A DNA stretch of 64,000 nucleotides, taken from assembly GCA_018136815.1 (NCBI GenBank), contig CM030931.1, forward strand, positions 6,716,399 through 6,780,398, given 5' to 3'. This document shows positions 39,307 through 47,835 of this stretch, piece by piece; position 1 is the stretch's first letter; every line of letters starts with the position of its first letter. This DNA comes from Isochrysis galbana. Lineage: Eukaryota; Haptophyta; Isochrysidales; Isochrysidaceae. The notes beneath the pieces are model-generated. The model saw only the letters and a program-made list of their open reading frames with translations. It was not told where the DNA came from and did no database searches. Position numbers and translations under genes: made by a program.

Positions 39307-39599
39307 TGTGAGTAAATGAGACACACATTCTTTTTTGAAATTTCGGCGGGGGAACGTGATACACTATAGAGAGGGGATTATCCTTGTAGAAAGGGGATTA
39401 CACTCTTCGACAGGGGGCACCGCCCACCCAAACTTGCAGCCCTCTTCTAGAGACTACAGAGGGCCCACACTTCTTTCTGACGCACTAGAGAATGCCACTC
39501 AAACTTCAAGAAAAACTTCTAGAAGTATTGACCTGAGCCTACGTCAGAGCCCCAACCCTTGCCCCAGCCACCAGCCACCAGCCCTCCCGCGCCGGCAGC

Positions 39600-40147
39600 C
39601 AACGATTTTCCAACACGTCCGGCCCGCGCGAGCACGGTCTGTTCGTCTGTTCACCACGAACCGCCGCTTGTCCGAGGAGAGGCGTGCCCGGCAACAACTA
39701 CTGTATAGACAGGTCACCCATCAGAACAGGAGGAAGGAGAGAACCTACCGATGGGGACAGGTGCACCCCGCCTAGCTCGAAACCCCCGCACGACCCGGGC
39801 CCCTAAGTAGAGCACGAGGGGAGTTGCCGCAAGGCAGGGAGTGGGGGAGTGGGTAGAAAAAGGGCGAGGCTTCGTGAGTGTCTTCCAGTGCCACGAGCGA
39901 GGCGAGAATATTAAAAGGTTTTTTTTTGTCCGAGGAGAGGCGTGGCTTCGGTAGCGACTTCGCCTTCGAGGAACCGATCGAGGCTGTGCGCATGGACGGG
40001 GTCCACAACACTTCGTGCTTCGTGCACTGGAGCGCGGGATTACATGCAGCTCGGTACTCGGTCCGGCGTTCTTTGAAGGCCGCCCACATGGGCCAGTCGA
40101 AGCTGTTTGCGGCGGAGAATGAGGCGCTTGCCGTGTACGAAAGGTGA
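39600..40147 (+). pseudogene. Unknown ORF interrupted by a LINE 3' fragment
   Basis: The frame left of the insertion (ending RLSEERR at 39,686) and the frame right of it (LSEERR again from 39,926, then about 65 codons to the stop at 40,147) are in register across the 19-bp target duplication, so an open frame was split. The right part is well-behaved protein (FEEPIEAVRMDGV, SVRRSLKAAHMGQSK) of unknown family. The original start is uncertain; the left side is less convincing before about 39,600. It reads toward the GNAT gene and is the first member of the island described below. Confidence 0.5.
39687..39925 (+). mobile_element. 5'-truncated LINE 3' end with 19-bp target duplication
   Basis: Contains CACGACCCGGGCCCCTAAG and GTAGAGCACGAGGGGAGTTG and ends ATTAAAAGG plus T8, the same tail as the LINE at 3,770. 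It is flanked by TTGTCCGAGGAGAGGCGTG at 39,668-39,686 and 39,926-39,944. This is a classic target-primed insertion and fixes the family's 3' end, including its oligo-T tail. Confidence 0.9.
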
Positions 40148-40216
40148 AAGGTCGTCGATGACCGTGTAGGCGCCTTGCCTTCATTCGGTGCCAGTTTTTT
40201 TTTGTCATAAACGTCG

Positions 40217-40402
40217 GCTAGATAAAACCCGTAACGAAACGCTGGGGTGAGTCCGCGCGGCGAAAAAAGAAGAAAGCGCGCGGGGAGGAAGACGCCTCCG
40301 GATTGATCCTCGCGCGAGCGGCTCGCGCACGCGCAGTGGGGGGCATGACGTGCGCTACCGACACTGAATACAGACACACTCCACCCGCGTTTCGTTACGA
40401 TG
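40217..40402. promoter_or_regulatory. Intergenic control region 1 of the Rep/GNAT island
   Basis: Holds ATAAAACCCGTAACGAAACG at 40,220-40,239, then GAATACAGACACAC at about 40,364, then GCGTTTCGTTACG (the inverse of the first motif) directly before the GNAT ATG at 40,400. Related motif pairs occur at 41,479-41,655 and in part at 42,455-42,490. Confidence 0.55.
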
Positions 40403-40897
40403 GTCCGCTCCCAAAAGAACGCGATTCGGGTCGTCCCCCCTCGCCATAAAATTCGGGTTAGGGGTAGGCGTCTCTTGGGTCGACGAAGGATGCATGTGGT
40501 GCCCTTTTCGCACTGGAGCGCCGATATCCCACCGTCTTACTCGCGCCCCGCGAAAGGAGCGTTCGCCGTTGCTTCGACGAAGGGCTTGGTGCGCGTGAAC
40601 CCGCTGCCGGGTGGGCGCTCGGGCGAGCTGTGCGACTTTTGGGTGACCCCCGATTGGCGCGGTCAAGGCGTTGGGAGGGCTTTGCTACGGGAAGCGATGC
40701 GTGTCGCTCGTGAGCTAGGGATGCGGCGCCTGTGGTTGTGGACGTTGCTCGAGTCGGGGCCCGTCTCGTTGTATCATCGCGTGGGCTTCCGGGTAGCCCG
40801 CAGTGGAGTTCCCCGTCGGCTCGAGGCCCCCTCCCTTCGTTTGAGACATCCTTGGCTCGGCGAGAAAGCGGTGGTGCACATGGTTGTCAGTCTGTGA
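40400..40897 (+). CDS. GNAT family N-acetyltransferase
   Basis: 165 aa. The N terminus is very basic (RHKIRVRGRRLLGRRR), possibly a nuclear or nucleic-acid-binding tail. The GNAT core has the acetyl-CoA loop in FWVTPDWRGQGVGRALLREA (motif A, R-G-Q-G-V-G) and LYHRVGFRVAR (motif B). The substrate cannot be told. It lies 75 bp before the coiled-coil ORF on the same strand, with motif-rich intergenic DNA on its 5' side. Neighbouring the Rep remnant suggests it came with a virus- or plasmid-like element, though a host gene is possible. Confidence 0.75.
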   Translation: MVRSQKNAIRVVPPRHKIRVRGRRLLGRRRMHVVPFSHWSADIPPSYSRPAKGAFAVASTKGLVRVNPLPGGRSGELCDFWVTPDWRGQGVGRALLREAMRVARELGMRRLWLWTLLESGPVSLYHRVGFRVARSGVPRRLEAPSLRLRHPWLGEKAVVHMVVSL

Positions 40898-40971
40898 CGA
40901 AGGCGGCGTGACCGGAGGGGGAGCCGGAGGGAAAGGAGATCAATACATTGGAAAATTATTTTACTGCGTGT

Positions 40972-41439
40972 ATGGTAAGCAGCATGTCGGGCCATAAAAG
41001 GGTCACCGAGTCCCTTGTCAGCGGGGGGAAGATGCAAAGGTTGGAAAACGTGTTCAATCGTCTCAGAAATGACGAATATTTAAAATCCATAGATGCTTGG
41101 GATTCGACGAATGTGCAAAGCATCGAGGATCTGAAGAAAAAAGTGGTCGAGACTGCCGCAGACAGCGTGATGACCGCCGCACGGGGTATTATACTCTCAC
41201 GACAGTACGCGCTCCGCGCCCTGCAAAGGATTCTGATTCAGAGGGAATTACTCCTCCAGAGGATACCTCCAGGTCATCTGCGTAGTCCAATGCTACTACC
41301 GGAGCTGGCCCAGAAGCTGAACGACTATCTTGCCGCTGAGAAGGAGAAGAAAAGAAAGGAAAGACTGGCTCAACAAGAGGCTCAACAAGAGGCGCAACGC
41401 AAACGAGCCAAGAAGCCCACCGCGCCCGATCCCCACTAA
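40972..41439 (+). CDS. Hypothetical charged helical protein
   Basis: 155 aa from the ATG at 40,972. Mostly helix: LENVFNRLRNDEYLKS, then EDLKKKVVETAADSV and a Leu/Arg-rich helix (ALRALQRILIQRELLLQR). The C terminus is a Lys/Glu/Gln coiled coil with a tandem EAQQEAQ and a basic end (RKRAKKPTAPD). No family recognised. It follows the GNAT gene closely and faces the Rep remnant tail to tail. Confidence 0.55.
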   Translation: MVSSMSGHKRVTESLVSGGKMQRLENVFNRLRNDEYLKSIDAWDSTNVQSIEDLKKKVVETAADSVMTAARGIILSRQYALRALQRILIQRELLLQRIPPGHLRSPMLLPELAQKLNDYLAAEKEKKRKERLAQQEAQQEAQRKRAKKPTAPDPH

Positions 41440-41475
41440 CTGCCCCGCCCCATGCCCCGCCCCATCCCGACTAGG

Positions 41476-41660
41476 ACATGTAACGAAACACAGCGCACTC
41501 GGAGGGGTCTGACAGACTTTCAGCCGTAAGGAATGGAGGAGGGAGTCGATCTGCATTGGGGTTGGGATGAGTAGACAAGTACAGTCAGAGGTTTCTGATG
41601 AGATCTCGTTTGTGTTTGTATTCTGTCTGTGCGTTTCGCTACGGGTTTTATATATTTCGC
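41476..41660. promoter_or_regulatory. Intergenic control region 2 of the Rep/GNAT island
   Basis: Contains GTAACGAAACACAG at about 41,480, GTTTGTGTTTGTATTC at about 41,608 and GCGTTTCGCTACGGGTTTTA at 41,631-41,650. These are forward and inverse forms of the motifs of region 1. Read on the minus strand the last one gives TATATAAAACCCGTAGCG, a TATA-like box plus motif. Confidence 0.55.
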
Positions 41661-41670
41661 AACTGGAACA

Positions 41671-42228
41671 TTATTCGAATTGCATGAGGTGAGGGATCTG
41701 ACCCTCATACTTAACTAATTCGAGCGTGTCACTTATGGTCCAAAGACGCCATCTGTCAGCAGACAGAAAGCGCATTTCGGGTAACCAGTTGGCGAACACC
41801 CAGACCTGGGGGCGAACATCACAAACATGACCCTTCTTGATCTGCTCAATGGCAATCATAAACGGAGCGAGCTCTTGGGGATCCATTGCCCAAGGCAAGT
41901 TGATGAAGACCAATCCAGGATCCCGCTCATTCCTGGCCATAATAATATCACAAAAAACCTGCAAAAGCTCCTTGTGGTCGCAAATTGGCGGTAAATCCAA
42001 CGCACCATGGTGCAGCGCGGCCAAAGCCGCACAGGTGCTCTTACCACGATTGCCCTTGTGGTCAAAGACGAAATTGATACGTGTGTCGAACTGGTGGCGG
42101 CTCTCCATCACCGCCTGTTGCCACGGATGCAAACGCTCCAACAATCCACGGTACTGCCTTGGAATATAAGCAGGAGCCTTGTATGTCGTGTCCGTCCGAG
42201 GGCCATCGATGCGAGTGGCGGCCTTCAT
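41671..42228 (-). pseudogene. CRESS-DNA-type Rep, superfamily 3 helicase domain only
   Basis: 185 aa, ATG at 42,228. Seen: LHPWQQAVMES (the usual lead-in), Walker A in FDHKGNRGKST (G59-S64), Walker B-like VFINLPW with Asn110 where the catalytic Asp is expected, IEQIKKGHV, motif C VWVFANWLP (Asn147) and the arginine-finger region LSADRW (158-160). This layout is that of Rep proteins of circular ssDNA viruses and related plasmids. The HUH endonuclease half is absent, nothing upstream encodes it, and the segment between HV-CDVR and PQVWVF is shorter than usual. With Walker B altered, ATPase activity is doubtful. It is most simply an old integrated copy; host or virus of origin unknown. Confidence 0.8.
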
Positions 42229-42329
42229 CTAACCCTACTCCATAGAAGAAAGTCTGGGTGGTGGAGAAAGAGAGGGGGGAAAATTGAGAGTGCGCGCTGC
42301 GCGCTTTTTGCAAAGGTTTTTTAATGGAC

Positions 42330-42460
42330 GAAATCTGACACCTTTCCGCGTGAGGGGGGTAGGGGGGAAACCAAACAACTTTCTCGTGTACAAGTGGGCG
42401 TTTACAACAAAAGGAACCTGACACATTCCCGCGCGAGGGGGGAGGGGGGGCACTGAATAC
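42330..42460 (-). promoter_or_regulatory. Direct repeats upstream of the Rep remnant
   Basis: CTGACACCTTTCCGCGTGAG followed by G-rich sequence at about 42,337 recurs as CTGACACATTCCCGCGCGAG plus the same G-rich tail at about 42,419. The units are about 82 bp apart, 110-230 bp upstream of the Rep start. They could be iterons (Rep-binding repeats) or promoter elements. Confidence 0.5.
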
Positions 42461-42483
42461 AAACACAAACACGATGTTACGAA

Positions 42484-42564
42484 GCGCGCGTTCCTGGGGC
42501 ACAAAGCGCGCGCGTTCCTGGGGCACAAAGCGCGCGTTCCTGGGGCACAAAGCGCGCGCGTTCC
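42484..42564. repeat. Tandem repeat, units of 22 and 24 bp
   Basis: Three full units and part of a fourth of GCGCGCGTTCCTGGGGCACAAA, alternating with a form that has two extra bases (GCGCGCGCG). The block marks the right end of the Rep/GNAT island. GAATACAAACACAAAC and GTTACGAAGCGC stand just left of it. Confidence 0.85.
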
Positions 42565-42647
42565 GGAGCCTTTCCTCTCGCCGGCGCTTCCTCGTCCTCC
42601 TCCCCTAGCCCCTTCGTCCCCACCCCCTCCCTTCCGACGATGAATGA

Positions 42648-43412
42648 TGCTACTTCTCGCCGTCGACGTCCAGCGGCACCACCACAGGCGACCCGCACCT
42701 CGTCTTTGCGCACGGCGGTCACGCCGACTTCCGCGGCAAGAACGGCACCCTGTACAACTTCTTCAGCTCGGGCAAGCTGTCTGTCAACGTGCGCATTGAA
42801 GCCGCCGACTTCAGGCTTCGCGACGTGCTCGTCCACGGCACGTTCGTGACCGAGGCGCACGTTGTTCACGCCGATGGCGCGCGGCTTTCCGCGTGGGCCA
42901 ACCTTGTCGGCGCGCACAACTTTGGCGCACACCAGTACAACGCGACTGCGTGCAGCGCAGATGGTCACTTGCTGAGCAAGTTCACCGACGTGTGGCTGCA
43001 CACCTCACGCGAGTGCGGCGGTGTCAAGATTGAGCGGCACTACTCGTCCGTGCGCATTGCAGACGGCGAATGGGAAATCCGCATCACGTCGAGGCCAGTT
43101 TACGACTGGGTGGCGGGACCCAAGCATCGCTTTGACTTCAAGATCACGCCGCGTGTTCCAGTCGCCGCGCCGCCTCATGGCCTGCTTGGCCAAGGCTTTG
43201 TGGGAACGCGTCGCGACGGAGCGATCGACACTTATCCAGTCGCTGGAGAATTCACCACCGGTGCGATGGCAGAGGGCGCCATCGACGGAACAGCGGCCGA
43301 CTACGAGGTCGACTCGCCCTTTAAGACGGCATGGACCTTCTCGCGCTTCGGCTACGCCGCGCACCAGGCAGCCATTCGCATGAATACGCTAACGGAAGCA
43401 AGTGCGTCGTAG
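42648..43412 (+). CDS. GDPH-type extracellular protein, 5'-incomplete
   Basis: The frame is open from 42,648 after a TGA, with no ATG before the conserved part. TTTGDPHLVFAHGGHADFRG (42,678 on) begins a domain common in algal secreted proteins, resembling von Willebrand D-like or root-cap-type folds; it continues through GTLYNFFSSGKLSVNVRIE, GPKHRFDFKITPR, PHGLLGQGF, TYPVAGEFTTGAMAEGAIDG and ends FSRFGYAAH. A first exon with signal peptide is either upstream beyond the island or lost. CCAG at 42,669-42,672 is a possible splice acceptor. Function is unknown; cell-surface or wall-related by family. Confidence 0.6.
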   Translation, partial: CYFSPSTSSGTTTGDPHLVFAHGGHADFRGKNGTLYNFFSSGKLSVNVRIEAADFRLRDVLVHGTFVTEAHVVHADGARLSAWANLVGAHNFGAHQYNATACSADGHLLSKFTDVWLHTSRECGGVKIERHYSSVRIADGEWEIRITSRPVYDWVAGPKHRFDFKITPRVPVAAPPHGLLGQGFVGTRRDGAIDTYPVAGEFTTGAMAEGAIDGTAADYEVDSPFKTAWTFSRFGYAAHQAAIRMNTLTEASAS

Positions 43413-44090
43413 GCAGATAAGCCAAGGCGACGGCGTTCTCGTCGCGTACGTGGTGCTGCTCGGCCTCTCCTTCGGGGTGCTCGCGGGGGGACGTCGCTTG
43501 GTCAGCAAGGGCGGCTGCGCGCCCTTTTCCGACCGGGTACCAAATGAAGGCAAACGACCTGTTGGCGGCTGTCATCGGTCATCGGGCCTCATTACAATGA
43601 GCGCTGCTTGCTTGCTGACTACTAGTGGGGGCCCCTGAGGTTCAGGAACGCAAGTGAGGGAGAGGCAGGGGAGGCCAGGCCCAGCCCTAGCCTCCTCTGC
43701 CCCCTGAGCTGGCCCCCAACCCTCAGGAGCACCGCCTTCGAAGGCCTGAAATTCGTAAGTCGGTATTTTGTATTTTCGAACATTTCGCCCGAGAACCCCC
43801 ACTTTTTCATGCTGATCCATCCTGCCGGGATGCCGGGATCCGAAGGGAGCTTCTTTAGCCCTTCATTCACCCATTGCAGCTGGTGCGCCCCGCACCCCCC
43901 ATTGTGAGTGACCGGGCTACTCAAACTAAAGCTAAAGCTAATAAAGAAAATGCTAGAGCTCTACAAGTAAGAATGTGTCCCTCTTCCCGCGCATTCGCCC
44001 CCGCCCCCCCGCCCCGCCCCCCCCTCCCCGTCCCTGGGCCCCCCGCCCCCGCCGGCCCCCGCCCTCCCCCGCTCTCTGGACGGCGCGCCG
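43413..44090. other. Intergenic with family A remnant
   Basis: 43,620-43,735 carries the family A end block (GTGAGGGAGAGGCAGGGGAG, CTGCCCCCTGAGCTGG), a seventh copy. The rest up to 44,090 is C-rich leader of the next gene; AACTAAAGCTAAAGCTAAT lies at 43,923-43,941. No gene is seen. Confidence 0.5.
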
Positions 44091-46480
44091 ATGCCTCCGT
44101 GTCCCTGGTGCAAGCTCTACTGCCGGAGCTCTGTGGTTGACCCGGAGGAGTCGCGGCATGCGCGTGAGGCACGCATCAAGATCGACCGCGAGCTCGCGCT
44201 CTCGAACGGCGGCTGGGCAGGACAGCTGAACGAGCGTGTGCCGCTGAGGGTCGCTCGAAAAGTTCAAGAGTTCGTCCAGCTCCGCCCTGCCGTACTGCAC
44301 TCGGACGAGCTGATCGACAAGAAGGACGCGAAGCAGGTGAAGCTGCTCCTAGAAGAGCTTCTCGCACACGAGCTTCCCGTACAGGTCGTCTTCCTGCAGG
44401 GAGCAGTGCCGCTGCAGACGACGCCACTCTTCAAGTTGCTCTGCCAGATGCTACGTCAGCTGCCCATTTGGTCGATCAACCTGGGCGAGCTGCGCTTCTC
44501 CGCGGAGCAGTCCCAAGAGCTTGAAAAAGTTCTGCGCGAGTCCATCGTGACGCATATGTTCTATGAGTGAGCGCCCACCAGCTTGCTTTGTGTGGTGCTG
44601 TGCAGCCCATTGGGCGGGCTGGCCGACGTGACTGTGGCGTGCACCTCACAGGCCATGCCTTCCATCGACTTATCAGGTGCACAGTCGCTGGGGCCTTCAA
44701 GGATTCGTTCCGTTCCATCATCCGTCAAAACCGTCAGAAGCACCAATTGTGGCGCCTCTCAGCCAGCTGTGAGCAAAACATGGTGGTGCTCTCCGCCATC
44801 AAGAACTGGTTTTGCCCCACCTCACACTGGTGCAACAAGCGTTGGGTGCAGCGCAACCGAGAGGGCTGGCACGGCGTTGAGCGGGTGCAATGTGAGGCAT
44901 GCAATCGATGGCGGCGTCTCCCGAGCGGCGTCGACTCCTGGCCACGAGAGTTTTACTGCCAGTACAATCATTGGGATCGGCGATGCGCTAGCTGCGAGGA
45001 GCCGGAAGAGGAGTGGCAGAGAGAGCTTCCCCTCACTGGGGACAGGGTGATCTGTTTGGTGGCGGGAACGCGCTGGTGTGAAGGGACCGTTCGGCGAATT
45101 CCGAGTGAGGCCCAGTGGTTCAAACACAAGCAGATGGAGGCGGACAAGTCACGATATTTAGGTGATCAAGGACCGGATGCGAATGAATTTTTGCCCGCCC
45201 AGATCGAGACGCCAAGAGTTGCGTGGGGGGCATTGGGCGCCGGAGGGGCTCCACCACGATCGAAGCGCGTGCGACGCCCACCCGAGCTTTTTAAGGCCGA
45301 ATCGTGTACCGCGCTCTCGCGAGCTCTTCGCGCGCCGAGCAAGGACGATGAGTCTGCGCGCAAGGCCCATCGCTTGGTGGACTTTCCTGCGGCGGCAATA
45401 TACGGCAACCAAAGCGATGTTGGAAACATAGCCTCTGCGCAGAATGTGGCAACCGCTGAAGATCAGCACGGGACCTTGCTACGGGCCTCTTTGTGCATCC
45501 ACCTTACGACGGAGACCAAGGGAAGAACCTGGCTGTTCGTGCATGAGTGGGAAAACAGACAACCAGAGGGGCATGAGCTCAGCAGTAGGGCCCCTGCTCT
45601 GGAGGAGGATTCGCAAGAGGCAGTAGCGCATTGGAAGGGAAAGCACGCGGGAAGAGGGCTGAAGCTCGCCTGCGAGGACCTGTGCCCATCAGGTGGCCGA
45701 ATCGCTGTTCCAGCTCGTGGGCAGGTGCAATGTAGAGCGAAGAGGGAACGTACGCAAGGTGGTATTGGCAAGCTGACTTGTACTGACATGCAGCCAGCGG
45801 CAATAGCGGCTGGAATACGGCTCAAATTCAATATGGCTAAGGCAACAGATGGACACACGAAAGCCCCGACCACTAGCGACAGCGAGAGTAGGTTGCAGGA
45901 CATGGCCAAGAAGAGGCGCGTTCGCAATGCCGCCGCAGCTGTTGCGCAGCCCAAAGCTGCGCTTGCCGAGCGACTTGCCTATGCCACCTCCGTTGCCTCA
46001 CAAAACAAGGTCCTCCTCTACCTCATGGACGGAAAGTATTGGACGCCGATCAAATTGCTTCGACAAGCAGGTCTCGGGCGAGTCAAATGGCCGTCAATTC
46101 GCGCTTGCCTTGATGAGGCAAAGGCGGCCGCCGACCGGGTCTCCGAGGAGGCGGAGACGACGGCGCTTGTAGGAAATATTTTAGGCAGCAATGTTGGCGA
46201 CCATGCATGCTTGGTCTCGTCTGACGTGGGGAACCTAATCGGCGCTCGGCCGCGACGTGCCACACCCGTGGTGCGATACGACTCTTCAATTTCTTCAGCG
46301 GAGCTCTCTCGTCGGAAGCGTGAGGAGCAAAAGCGAGATGAAGAGCGCCGTCGCAGGCACTGGTGGGTGGAGTGTCTCGAATCCGAGATTGCGACGATTG
46401 CCGGGTTTGTTGGGACGGAACTTCTCGTGGAGTTGGCTCCTGAAACATTTGGCGAGGTGTGGGCAGAGGCGGCTGCTTAA
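44091..46480 (+). CDS. CW-type zinc finger protein
   Basis: Exons 44,091-44,566 and 44,677-46,480 (GT-AG, phase 2), about 759 aa. The first part (LLEELLAHELPVQVVFLQGA, then WSINLGELRFS) resembles a leucine-rich-repeat end, and the splice continues VTHMFYE into a basic KDSFRSIIRQNRQKH segment. The CW finger is at about 44,885-45,000: VQCEACNRWRRLP, with Cys-x2-Cys-x-x-W-R, a later FYCQYNHW and CASCEEPEEE. CW domains read methylated H3K4. The C-terminal half is basic and low-complexity with a Lys-rich segment (MAKKRRVRNAAAAV) and a long charged helix (ELSRRKREEQKRDEERRRRHW). A nuclear chromatin role is likely; no catalytic domain is seen. Confidence 0.75.
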
Positions 46481-47079
46481 GAAGGAAGCCAAGAGGCCCA
46501 TACAGACGCTTCTCACGATCTAGTGCCGGTGCGTGAGAGCACATGCTCCATCAATCGTCCCCCAATCGGCAAGCTCGGGAGTAGTGTTATTTTCGCAGCG
46601 TTTTCCCTCCGCACTAGCGAGGCCGCAGCTCCCCCCCCCCCCCCCGCCCTGAATATGAAAATATTCAGTTGTACCACGAACTAAGTTTATACTTGGCTGC
46701 GATGGAGCGCGCCGACGTGGCTTCTTCTCTGCCCTTCGGCCCCCCCACTGAGAGGCAGCCCGCTCCAGTCTCCGTGAGCAGGCGCGGGACTTCTACCGTC
46801 CCCGTTGTGCAATTGTTGCGGGTAAAGGGGGGCCTTGTACACTCCCCCCTCGTATGTTCCGTTTTTAATTTAATTTTTAGCAAATTTTTATGGATCTCGG
46901 CGCGGCAAAGGAATGGGACTAGCGCTCACTCAAAAGTCGCGTTCGGCGTTCCGTCAAAAGAGGGCCAGGTGATTTTTTGTTGTCATCCATATGTGCTTGT
47001 TTTCTTTTTAGGTAGCCATACTAATATTATTATTACGAAGATGAGTACAAAGCTAATCACGCCCCCCCCCCCGCCCCTC
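46481..47079. other. Intergenic with LINE 5' end and hairpins
   Basis: Perfect hairpin CTGAATATGAAAATATTCAG (8-bp stem, GAAA loop) at 46,649-46,668; then CTAAGTTTATACTTGG at 46,681-46,696 and ATGGAGCGCGCCGACG at 46,702, matching other LINE 5' ends for a few dozen bases. CGCGGGACTT near 46,785 recalls family B. No full gene. Confidence 0.55.
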
Positions 47080-47536
47080 TCAACACGCGGTAACCCCCAG
47101 CTACACGGGCTGAGTTTTCATCTTCTTCGTCTTTTTCTCACATCCCTCTTCCTCGATCCTATTGTCGATGTCGTTCTGCTGGCAGGCGACGTTGTCGCTT
47201 GGCTGATCTTGGGTGGCGAGGTCCATGACGCGTGCGAGGACGGCCTTCTTGTTCTCCATGTAGAGTTTGCCAGCTGCTTGGTGCACTTGCACCATGGGAT
47301 TCGTTTCATTCAGCGTACGCGACCGCCATGATGTATTCCATGCAGAGGTACGCGACGGCGGCCTCGTCTCCTATGTACTTGGTTTTGGGGATCCTGTCGT
47401 ACTCGTCGGAGTAGTCGCCGACGAGCATGAGGGTTGCCTTGCACCAACGGCCCATGTATGGCTTGATGAGTGCCCACATCGACGGGTAGCGTTCCTTGGC
47501 CAGATCCACGCGAAAGTCTCCACATCCACGGCCCAT
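47080..47536 (-). pseudogene. Unknown protein remnant
   Basis: The minus-strand frame from 47,536 (MGRGCGDFRVDLAKERYPSM) reads ordinary globular sequence (LMLVGDYSDEYDRIPKTKYI, then YLCMEYIMAVAYAE) and stops at 47,306. A +1 shift continues at once as NPMVQVHQAAGKLYMENKKA and ends in a Lys/Glu-rich tail at about 47,085. The join is a frameshift or an unseen intron. No family recognised. Confidence 0.45.
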
Positions 47537-47835
47537 GCCAGAGGCTGGAGGCTGTGACGAGCAGCATCGCCAGGATGGCGCCGCTCATGCGTGCACTGGC
47601 ACTGGGGGGAGGACAAATTTCGAGGTGAGGGTGCACTCGGACACCTGGCCCGTCAGGCATGGCCGGATTCCGGGACGGGAAAGTTGTGTCCAATTAGCTA
47701 TTGGGGTTGGCTAGGATATAACATTCATTGTTTTATTTACGAATTGGTCAATTGAGTCCATCCCACGTTTGACGGAACGCGACCTTACCCCCCCCCCCCC
47801 TCCACCGCGTCGTCCCGCCGTCCAGTTCGTGGAAG
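47537..47835. promoter_or_regulatory. Upstream region of the TPR-GT61 gene
   Basis: No gene is supported. It contains TTTGACGGAACGCGA at 47,769-47,783, a 15-mer also found at 63,060-63,074 and nearly so, inverted, at 46,945-46,960. A C run follows at about 47,789. Confidence 0.4.
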
